This document shows, piece after piece, positions 34,650 through 43,791 of a DNA stretch of 64,000 bases. The stretch comes from Usnea hakonensis. Taxonomy: Eukaryota; Ascomycota; Lecanoromycetes; Lecanorales; Parmeliaceae. The stretch is taken from NCBI GenBank assembly GCA_013423325.1, contig BLJB01000049.1:335-64334 (forward strand), read 5' to 3'. The stretch's first letter is position 1; every line of letters starts with the position of its first letter. Made by a program: the position numbers and the translations under genes. The notes beneath the pieces are model-generated. The model did not search any database. It was given only the letters and a program-made list of their open reading frames with translations, and was not told the DNA's origin.

Positions 34650-35765
34650 ATGTCCGCCGCGACCAGTCTTGCCGAGCAGGCCTTTCAGCTCTCCAGTAAC
34701 GACGATAATGGAGACAAAAGCCTTGCATCTTGGCCGAAAATACGCATCTCTCACATGCCAGAGTTGCGCCTTCAGATGAAAGAGCTAGATATGGACGGTG
34801 AGGAGTGGAGATTCTTAGCATATACCGAGGAGGATAGAGGCCTCGTTGGAAGTCAGTGAGTCAAATGTGGAGCTCCTGAACGCATCTAACGGTGCCTAGG
34901 CTTTTTCCAAGCCGGCTCATACTGCACTTCCGCTTACCTCAAAGCTATCAGGCACAATATCGCCTTCGTTGAAGTGGTTTGCCAATTGGAAATAGATACA
35001 GATTACAGACTAATAGAGAATGTGGTTGAGACTACTGAGGAAGAGCTATCGCGTTTGCAGAGACATCCTGAGCTCTTTTCTAGCAGACACGTCAAGGAGA
35101 AATTTTGGCGCAATGTTGAGGTTGTGTGTAACCGGTCGTTCAAGAAAGTCATACTGAAACAAGAAGCTCGCGATCGTACACACAACGTATTCGAGGCCGC
35201 TGGGCTGGAGTCTGAAGAAAACGTGCGTATTCCTGGGAGAGACGTGCAGCGGAAGTCTTGGGAACAATTTTTACACGACAGGGCACCAGGCACTGAGGCG
35301 GATCTGTCGGTGTTTGCGGAGGAAGGAAGCGTCCAACTCCTTCCGCATGCTGGACTCAGAATTCTGGGTGCGAATCTTGATGAGCATACAGCCATCGTTC
35401 TTGATATCGAAGCAGTGAGTATTGGTACTTAGCAGTCGGATGTGGTTGTGCAAATTTAAGACCCGAAGCTGATTCTTTTTTCCCATATTCTAGCAACGTA
35501 CAGAATCGATACCATCTGCGCCCACTTCCAGATTCCCATTTTGTCACATGAACAAGCGGACGCCTGACGGCCATCGGCGCTCATATACCGTGGTACATTC
35601 AAGCGTCCATGTGCAAACTGAAAAAAGATTACTGACACACCTCAGTCTCCCAGTGTACTCAAACCGACTGCCGGGGTAAGTGCGATCTGTGCGATTATTA
35701 TGCGAACAAAATGAGAGGCTGACAGCTACAGGGTCCGATTGGCATTGTCAGAAGTATGGATATGA
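34650..35765 (+). CDS. unrecognised MAT-locus gene (candidate accessory MAT1-1 gene)
   Basis: Four exons (34650-34851, 34900-35414, 35494-35675, 35732-35765) with GT-AG borders add to 933 nt, an exact frame for 310 residues. The product starts MSAATSLAEQAFQL, contains MKELDMDGEEWRFLAYTEED, FFQAGSYCTSAYLKAIRHNI, ETTEEELSRLQRHPELFSSR, RSFKKVILKQEARDRTHNVF, SWEQFLHDRAPGTEADLSVF, RTPDGHRRSYTVVHSSVHVQ and a short end VRLALSEVWI. It is charged, mixed alpha/beta in look, with no signal peptide, membrane span, HMG box or alpha box. I do not recognise the family. It is co-oriented with MAT1-1-1 and lies 555 bp upstream, inside the flanks that bound idiomorphs. Auxiliary MAT1-1 genes are known in several lineages, including a MAT1-1-7 reported from lichen-forming Parmeliaceae; identity with any of these is a guess from position. 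Confidence 0.6.
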
Positions 35766-36320
35766 ATAGCCTAGAGGCACTCAATCTGGATTTCGGTAAA
35801 GTTCAATGGTCTGTAGCGGCACGGATAGATGCTGAATTCATTGTATAGCTGCGTTGGATCGAAGGACGCGGTACCGGCATGGGCGTAGGTGGAACTGCAT
35901 TTCAGTGGTAATTCAGGATCACAAAAATAGTGTTGTGGACTCTGAGAAGCGTAATGAGAGAGAGGAAGAGATACTGAACATGTTCACTTAGAATTAGAAT
36001 AGCACGGACCCTATCGGCTTTGTCCGAATTTGCAGTAGATTCTAGTGCATCATGTGACTGGTGGACCTTAAAGTGAACCACTTGTTCCTTTCTTTGTGAA
36101 GTGAGGCGAAAGAAAAAACACCAACCTCCTCCTTTTCGACTTCGGTCCCGCCAGACTATTTAAATCCACAGAACATGGCCAAACCTTTACCTATGAACCA
36201 ACAACCCCGAACATCATAGCAGCTTTCTTTTCAACCTCTCACTTCTCTTTCATTGCTTTCAAAGTCGGCAGCTATCGTGGTCACAACAATCTTACCTTTA
36301 ATTTTCCACAACACGGAAAT
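35766..36320. promoter_or_regulatory. MAT1-1-1 upstream region
   Basis: 555 bp between the accessory gene and MAT1-1-1. A TATTTAAAT box at about 36158 and the CT-rich leader that follows (36215-36265) fit a promoter and 5' UTR for MAT1-1-1. The start at 36321 has a good context (AAATATGTC). Confidence 0.5.
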
Positions 36321-37586
36321 ATGTCGCTTACACCGGCCATGAAGGCCGCTTTGCGCAAGATGACACCGGACCAACTCGCTGCTGCCCTCCAGGACAAAGA
36401 TCAGCCTCGCTCATCCAAGAAGCCAGAGCGTACTGTGCATGGCAAAATCCAGAAACAAGACCTTGTCCTTGTTGCCGCGGTTACCAAGGCTATACGACCC
36501 CTCAATTCCTGGATTGCATATCGTAGTAAGTCTCAAAGACCACCACAGCTGACGATCATCTCTAACAAAGTTCCAGGCTATTATTCTACAATATTCGCGA
36601 GCTTTCAGCAAAAGGAAATTTCCACCTTTTTGACTGTCCTATGGCAAAACGATCCCTTCAAAGGAAAATGGAGCATCCTTGCAAAATCGTATTCAGCGAT
36701 CCGCAACAGCCAAGGCAAAGCCAAGGCACCTTTGGTTGAATTTCTTGCAATCAATGGTCCGCTCATTGGAATCATCGAGCCTGCACGATACCTCGAGGCT
36801 CTCAGCTGGGAGGTCGCTGTTGATGAATATGGACAGACAGTAATACGTCGCAACGGGGATGCAATCGACGAGAAGCTGTTCATTACTAATGTATCCGTGA
36901 ACGACGTGATTCGCAACAGTTATGAAGCAGGGTACTTCACTGGAGACCTTTCAAAGGTCCTTCTGGCGAACAACGAGTCAGACATCACTATGGCCGCCTC
37001 AATGCAGCCGACTAGCAACACCCAACACTCTACTATCGGGCAAGTCCAGAGTCATGTCGCCGAGTTTGCAGCCACCGCCAACATTAATGGCTCCAGCAAA
37101 GAGGCAGAAAAGATTCCTATGACTATGGTCATTGACAACAAGGACAGCAACTTTGTTGTGGCGACCAATGCCAACGAAGCTGACGGTGAGGAATCAATGG
37201 TGGTAGACAACGATACGATGACTGAAGACTCAGCAAATGTGACAAATGAGGAGGCACTGCCAATTGGAAACACCTCAGATGCGATGACAGCCACTGTGAC
37301 GAGTCCAGACTATGACTCTCACAATCGTGGCCCACGAGCATCCTTGAACATCGATGCCAACATGACCGCGGTTCAGAGCCACAACAACGCCTCTGCCAAC
37401 GATCCGGGCGTCTCAAGCTTGTCGGCCTCCGCGTTTAACTTGGACGGAGAATACCCTTTCAATGCGCAATTCGATCCGGATTTCGAGGGACTTACCTTCA
37501 ATCCTTTCATGGGCAATCAATTCGATGCCTTCGAAGTGAGCGATGCTTCCTGGGACGACTTCATCGACTTCGACGCCAGTGCTTGA
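36321..37586 (+). CDS. MAT1-1-1: mating-type protein MAT1-1-1, alpha-box transcription factor
   Basis: Two exons with one 51-bp intron (36526-36576) give 404 residues. The alpha box is plain: KKPERTVHGKIQKQD, then AIRPLNSWIAYR, SYYSTIFASFQQKEISTFL, TVLWQNDPFKGKWSILAKSY and SAIRN. The intron splits the Ser codon of the RSYYS motif, the position conserved across Pezizomycotina alpha boxes. The remainder (about residues 190-400) is low-complexity, rich in Asn, Ser, Thr and acidic residues, and ends in an acidic aromatic tail (WDDFIDFDASA) that looks like an activation domain. Family role: DNA-binding regulator that sets MAT1-1 cell identity, pheromone and receptor expression. It lies between APN2 and SLA2 as expected, pointing towards SLA2. 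Confidence 0.97.
   Translation: MSLTPAMKAALRKMTPDQLAAALQDKDQPRSSKKPERTVHGKIQKQDLVLVAAVTKAIRPLNSWIAYRSKSQRPPQLTIISNKVPGYYSTIFASFQQKEISTFLTVLWQNDPFKGKWSILAKSYSAIRNSQGKAKAPLVEFLAINGPLIGIIEPARYLEALSWEVAVDEYGQTVIRRNGDAIDEKLFITNVSVNDVIRNSYEAGYFTGDLSKVLLANNESDITMAASMQPTSNTQHSTIGQVQSHVAEFAATANINGSSKEAEKIPMTMVIDNKDSNFVVATNANEADGEESMVVDNDTMTEDSANVTNEEALPIGNTSDAMTATVTSPDYDSHNRGPRASLNIDANMTAVQSHNNASANDPGVSSLSASAFNLDGEYPFNAQFDPDFEGLTFNPFMGNQFDAFEVSDASWDDFIDFDASA
36526..36576 (+). other. conserved alpha-box intron, frame-preserving
   Basis: GTAAGT donor and TTCCAG acceptor, 51 bp, splitting a Ser codon after its first base. The length is a multiple of three and it holds no stop codon in frame, so an unspliced transcript would stay open and add 17 residues inside the alpha box. 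Confidence 0.9.
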
Positions 37587-39214
37587 CAGATTTGTAGGTA
37601 CGCCTGAACGATAGCAGGCAAAGTTCATACTAATGGTATCCCTAGGCACCCATCTTTCCCCCCCTCCTTTCTTTTCCCCCGCAAACTCCCCACCCCCCCA
37701 AAATCTTGTATTTCACAGTCATGTAAAAAGGGTGGTCGGGGGTGGCAGCCAACGCGAGCTGCTCTACATATGTCGTTCCTCCAGCAGTAGATAAGCACAG
37801 ATAGCACATACATAGATCCGATACCAATAAAAGTCTTCAGACACCAGACAAGTCCTGTGGAAGGAACCCTTGGAAAAGTGTGAGTGAAGATAGAGTTTTG
37901 AGAAGATGGTTTCTTTGGCGATTAAGCGATGCCTACCGCCTACGGCACAGCCTCTCGGACCCACCAAAGAGCGCTTAACGTCTTGCAGAGCTGCAGTCTA
38001 AGTCCACAATCTATTTACCATTTAGAGACTGCGAGTCCAAGCAGTGTTACCGACTGTCTGCTTGACCTCCTTACCAGCTTTTCCTCAAGCCCCTTCTATT
38101 TCTTTCAGCTATGTCGTAGCTCCTCCTGTCTCGGGCTTGCATGTCTGCCACATGCAAGAAGGGGCTTTTTCCAGGCTCTGTCTCAGAGGTTGCCATTCTT
38201 CCAGGCCCCGATTGTTGCGTCTCTGCTGTGCCCTTTATCAATGCAATTACTGCTACTACAATCAGGACCTCAAGAACCTGCGTGAGCTCCTGGAGAGTCA
38301 CAGCCTCGAAGAGAACCCTATTCTCCCTCTTCTCCGTTTTACTAATTGGAACCTATGTCTCAGACATTAGCGAGTCTCCTCTACCGTCCAGAATCCTTCG
38401 AGACATCGCTGATCTCTGTGTTCGTCTTTGTGCGCTTGAGCCAAAGTACTAAAATTGATGGTAGGATGTTTATTCTCTGACTCGAGCGGAGCTTCCATTG
38501 TCCCATCGTTCGGTCAATATCTACGTCGATTCCGTTCTACCATTCATTTTTAAATCCTGTCCGTCTCAGGACGACCTTCTTAGGACAAGCCAACCTCTAC
38601 GAAGAGAGTGCCCCACTTGCAAATCCACGCAAGGACAGAGGTCCTGATATCAGGCACTCTTTGGAATGGACTTCTCTTACTTCGTGGCTCGGGATGGACG
38701 ACTGCGTCAAAGTCTTGGAATGATTGGCGCGTCAGTGGTGTTGGCACATCCGGGAAAAGGCAATCAATATGGTTTAAGATATCCTCATCGCCGGTTGAAT
38801 TCGCCTATGGAACTCAGCAGAGCAGACAGGAGCTGCTGGGTGGCATGATTCTTTCATTATCTGCAGCACCTTTACCTGATGATGCCGTTCCAAGTTATGG
38901 AACCTGTCTCACCTCTCTTACACGACCCAAGCATGATACAAGACTGGGATCACAACAATGGGGATAGAGCGAACGGCAGATTTGCTCGCTCCTGCAAGGT
39001 TTGCTCGAAAGTAGCCTTAGCACGTAACATGGCTCATCCTTGAAGGGCATAATATACATATACATTGTCCAGCAAAACATAAAATTGTGTTGAGTCTGGT
39101 ATCATACAATTTGTTATCCTACAAAAGGCCTACACAATTAGCATACATGCACGCATTCATGTTTCCGCGTGTCGGTGCCGGCTTGTACCTTTGCCAACCA
39201 TGCTTCGACCTCAT
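37587..39214. other. gene-poor stretch between MAT1-1-1 and SLA2
   Basis: 1.63 kb holding the 3' UTRs of two convergent genes and several short frames (38141-38452 and 38608-38967 on the plus strand are the longest), none with a recognised domain. An idiomorph border is likely within it. No HMG-box remnant was found. Confidence 0.4.
37659..37699 (-). other. potential G-quadruplex tract (C-rich on plus strand)
   Basis: Four runs of at least four C (37659-37664, 37676-37680, 37688-37691 and 37693-37699) lie within 41 bp just downstream of MAT1-1-1. On the minus strand these are four G runs with loops of 11, 7 and 1 nt, which could form a G-quadruplex. Structure is predicted from pattern only. 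Confidence 0.45.
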
Positions 39215-42200
39215 CTAGTCTTCCTGATACGAGATCTTCCTCATCTCACCCAATCTCAGCCTCGCCTGCGCGAGGTTATTCTCAAGTTGCAGAATCTCAA
39301 CCTAATGCACAACACATGTCAGTAAATAAAGACTTTCAGAACGCTGCCTCGGCCAAGCAAAACACATAGGAAGCTCCCGGTCACTAACTTGCTGTTCCAT
39401 CTCTTTGACCTTGAACTCATGTCCACTCAGCGCCGCATAGTCCACTTCCTCTCCGTCTTCCCTGTTCCTCTGACTAATGATGTCTTGCACCTGTTTGACC
39501 AAACTTCTACATGCTCTGCCAACTGCCTTGCTAGCTTCTTCAAGTCGATCCTGCGTCCTGCTGCCGAAGTTCGCCTTGACCCTACTCGCCGCTACGAGCT
39601 GTGCAGTAGAAGCTGCTACGTCATTACTGGCGACAATGAGCTGCTCTGGGCTGTTTCGGTTGCTGATAACACCATCGGCCGTCTCGATGAGTCTGTTTGT
39701 GGACGAAGCAACTGCTTTCGCAGCGCTGATAAGCCCTTCCGTCCAACGATTATTCTTTTTATAGAAAGCTGTTCGGGAAGAGGAGCCGCGGCCTTCTTTG
39801 ACGATTTCTTGCTGGGAAGCAGTAGCGGCCTTAATCAGCTGAGCGATTGCGTTTGTGACAGCTATCGCTGCTTGAAGGATACTGTCGTGAATTCGAAGCT
39901 CATAGGTGCTATAGCCTTCTCTAGGCTTGTTCATCAGCTTATTCAAACGTTCTGCAGCGGCGTCGATAGCCTTCGCGGCATTAGTTAATTCCGTGTCGAC
40001 TAGATCACCTAGATCGCCCTTTGCGTTTGTGAGTTTCCCAGAATTGGGAGCGAAAGCGTCTGCAAGCTTGGAGAGCTTTTGGAGGTTCATAAGTACTTCG
40101 TGGTTATTATTGATAACGACGTCCGTCCTCTGGGTAGCTTCTAAGCCTTCCAAGCGGTATGACTGAAGAGCACGAAAGAATTTCACAGTAGACTGCGCAG
40201 ACTGACGGCCAGCATTTAGGAGCTGGTCCGCCTTTTTCTCCTCAGTAGCAAAACGAGTGAGTCCTTTCGTATTGCTGAGCACGTCCGCTATTGAGCCAGC
40301 AAAGACGCTGACAGTGCGAATAATGTCGGCATGAGGGCTGTTCGGCCCATCGGCAATGAAGTTGTTGAATGCTGTTGAAAACTCGGTAGCACTGGCAGAA
40401 GCTTTCTCAATTTGAGAGAGAACATAAGGAGCCGATGCACTTTGGTTCCCTGCTTGCATTGAAGAGTCGAGCTCATACAAAGCGTCATCAACACGCTGGA
40501 CGCCACTTTGTAGCACCGAGTCGATAATGTCGTTAATCTTCTGTATGTTGCTCAAAAGCACCTGGTCAATCTGTTCGTCAAGCGCTTTGTCTGTGTCTCC
40601 GCCATTCTATATTACATTAGTGAGTCTTGGTGACTAGCATTGCAGGAACGTACCATCCTCAGCTCGTTGAGCTCGAGCAAGGTCTGGTCCATGCCGGACT
40701 TGTAAATCTCGAGCTCCTCTTCCTTCTCACGGAGACTCCGCTCAAGGTCCCCGTCTCGCTCTCCGTACTTTGCATGTACTTCGTCAAGCGAACGAGTCTT
40801 GTTCTGTGATGGAGTCAGCAAGTTTTCGTAGGGGGCTAATCGGTGATTCTTACTCTTAAAGCTTCCTCGAGGTCAGCCATTTCCCGACTGTACTTTACCA
40901 GCATAGAAGAAAGCTCGGAGCCTTTGGCACGCTCCGCATTGTCTGCTTTCTCAAGGGCGAACCGGAGTTCGCGTTTCAACTTCTCCATCTCCTCTCTATT
41001 ACCGCCGGTCATCCGATCCTTCTCATGAAGAGCTCGGTCTCTCTCGCGGATCATATCTGCTAGCTCAAGATTCTTGGTTTTGATCTCGCGCTCTAACTTC
41101 TCCCTTTTGTCTATCGCTTCTTGGGCTGAGGCCGCTTTGAGTTGAACGCTTTTGAACTTCTGCAATAGCTCGAGATGCTCATGCCGTAATTGAGAGTACA
41201 ATTTAGCGAGAGCTTCATATTTTGTCCTCCATGTGTTCACCTGCTCTTGGAGCGCGCGAATCTGGTCGTCCTTCGACGAATTCTGTTGGCTAAAATTATT
41301 AGTCAGCTGATTCAGCTGGTTCTCTAAATCCTTCATCCTACGATCGTACTGTTCCAACATCAATTGATCTTGTTCGTATTGTGCACGAGCCTTGAGGTTT
41401 TGCTGCTCTAATTCAGCCATGCGGCCGTGCGTCTGCGCTTGGTACTGTTCTCTCATCAGCTGCTCTTGAGCGAGCCGCTGCTGTTCCTCTTGCAACCGTC
41501 GCTGCTGTTCAAAGTCGCGCTCTGCTTGTTGCTGCGCCAGTTGCTGTTGATACTGTTGTTGATTCCATTGATCCTGTAATCGTCGTTGCTCAGCGTCGTA
41601 CTCCTCTTGCTGCCTTCTCTGTTCGTTCTTCCAAAATTCATTGATAGGTTCGGGGTCTGGAGCATTACCAGCCGCAGGCGATCTTGGGGGTGCCGGCGCT
41701 TCTTTCTTCTCAGGTTCCCGCGTCGGCCGGCGTGGTAAGGCTGGTCTATCCTCATCCTCGCCGAAGAGACTAGGCGGCTCCTGTGGCAGCTTGGGTACCT
41801 GGATCAGGCTAGTCAAATACCTGAGATTTGAGCATTCGTAGTAGAACTTCAAGAGGCGGTAATGTTGTGTGTCATATCTCGATCGTAAGGGCTCGAGGAC
41901 TTCGTCATCTCCAGTAGCTATGCGCATTCTGTCAGTTGTGTCCAAATTGAGATAAGTTGTGGTAGTTACTAGTATGCATCGCTCGCAGCATGCTTGTGAC
42001 GAACTTGTAGATGCCATAACTTTCTTGCACTAATGGAACTAGCGCTGAAATACGGCATTCGTTATTAGCACCGCTTCTGAAGTGGGCAAAGATGAGCTTT
42101 TGGAAGGTATCGATCTGGTCTTGAAGAGTCATAAGGTCTGTGATTGTTTCATATCTATGTGACCGGTTAGCAGAAGGTGAAGAATATGTGACAGGGTACG

Positions 42201-43140
42201 CTACCCTTCGTTGGGGTCATTAATTGACTTTAAGCTGATGTACTCCTCGTACTCAAAGAGTCCTGTAAGGCTTCTTAGCTCCTACCGTAGATGCACTCTG
42301 GAGAGAAACCAGACCATTGAATTCAGGGTGCTGCCTGTGGAATGCTAACTTGGCCAAGAGGAAGTAGACGTAGTCTCGTAGCAGAGGTCCGTATCCTGTT
42401 ACAGACGTTAACACTTTTCTCTTTCGACCTCGAGCATCCACTGCATTCTTGAGGTCCCAGAGTCTCTCTCTTCCGCAAGAGGGGTTCCATACCTCGAAGA
42501 CCATCCCCTGTGACGCCTCTTGTCAGGCTTTCGAGCCAATTTATATTCGCCTGCGCTTCTTTTACTGCGACCGGGTGTCCCTCCTGGAGGACTTTATGTA
42601 CGGTAATCAAGGCTTTAAACGTCTGTACTTCATCGGCAAGAATGGGTTGCCTGTAGCGGAAGAGGGATCTCATCAGAATTTTTGAGCCCCAATGATCGTT
42701 CCTAGACAGAATATTTGGACAGGGGCTTGCAGACGCACACTTTCATGCCCGCCCAAAAGGACTGGGACGACTTGTGGTCCCACGTGTAGACAATGCATGC
42801 TCGGACGTGCTTGCCTATATACCGTAAGCACAAGATGCTCTTCGGATGAACGGTCGGTGGAAAGATGTACGTTTGGGCGCAGTCTCTTCTAGGACAAGGA
42901 ACAAATATTAGTCTGAGTGCAGCTCCCGCTCCGAAGGGGCATAATGCCGCGACTAACCTATACTCGTTGCTTTTCGGATGTTGATTGCGAGATCGGTCTC
43001 TGATCTAGGGAAAGAATTAATATCCATGATATCTAAGGCCAGATTTGGCGGAGAACAATATGAAGCATATAATGTTTGGTGCTGCCTTACTTGCCCAAAT
43101 CAACGTTGCGTGAGCTCGAGCCCCCGTAGCCATAAGACAT
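39215..43140 (-). CDS. SLA2: Sla2/HIP1R cytoskeleton assembly protein
   Basis: A multi-exon minus-strand gene of roughly 1,050 residues. Start MSYGYGGSSSRNVDLGK at 43140. The ANTH domain follows (SETDLAINIRKATSI, WDHKSSQSFWAGMKV, ADEVQTFKALITVHKVLQEG, AQANINWLESLTRG). Next are a Pro-rich part, a very long Gln/Glu-rich coiled coil (about 41640-40640), and the C-terminal talin-like THATCH/I-LWEQ actin-binding module (SIADVLSNTKGLTRFATEE, AIAQLIKAATASQQEIVKEG, YKKNNRWTEGLISAAKAVA, AALSGHEFKVKEMEQQV). The final exon gives ILQLENNLAQARLRLGEMRK and ends ISYQED at 39215. Sla2 couples clathrin coats to actin in endocytosis. It is the standard right flank of the MAT locus. Confidence 0.95.
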
Positions 43141-43791
43141 GACCGATGGGAAAGCACGACGGTGGCAGGACAATGGGTCATCGGACGGCTGATATGAGGA
43201 GGGAAAGCTCAATGGAAGGGCAAGGAGGTCCTGTCTCTGATGGCAGATGCGGAAGTCAGTCTGCGAAATATCTAGAGCAGTACGAGTATCAACATTATCT
43301 AGGCAACGATTTGGATCCTCACACCTCAGTTCCCGGTCGTCGTCGTCAGCCTTATGGCTTGGCAACATCAAATATGAGGCAAAAGCGAGGGATGGCTTAA
43401 GTAAATCAAATAGAACTTATATAAATCAATGTACGTACGCAAATGTACAATCCATGGTAGAAGACTGAGATTTCTCTACCATCAACACACTCCTTACCTG
43501 TAACCAGAAGTCCATCCTTTGCATTCACATACATTATCATGGCTTTATTCAGTATTTATCATGCGTCTAATTGAGTCTCTTAGTCCCATCCCTCTGACCT
43601 TCTGATATCTTGATGTTGTCAATACCCCATACCCGCTAATGCATGGAATTACGAATGCTCCTTGCTATCCAGCCATATACTCTTAGACCTTGCCTCTTCC
43701 TCCTGCGCTGACTGCCGACTAGGACGAAGGCTCTCATCCTCTACTTGCAAAGTTTGAACAAAAGTCCAGCTCCGTAGTCATTCTGGGCGTG
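43141..43791. other. intergenic space SLA2 / NVJ2-like gene
   Basis: 651 bp between two minus-strand genes, expected to hold the SLA2 promoter and the 3' UTR of the next gene. Frames here are short and featureless. Confidence 0.4.

Larger units (their letters stand above)
33379..39214. other. candidate extent of the MAT1-1 idiomorph (APN2 to SLA2)
   Basis: This is the interval between the stop codons of the conserved flanks APN2 and SLA2. It holds an unrecognised gene and MAT1-1-1, plus two sizeable stretches without a recognised gene. In heterothallic Pezizomycotina the non-homologous idiomorph lies inside these flanks, and its exact borders can only be set by comparing with a MAT1-2 strain. 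No HMG-box MAT1-2-1 sequence was seen on either strand. Confidence 0.7.

Noticed and set aside
38608..38967. Candidate MAT1-2 HMG-box relic between MAT1-1-1 and SLA2
   Set aside because: No HMG-box pattern (such as RPPNAFILYR or its remnants) was found in any frame of this stretch.
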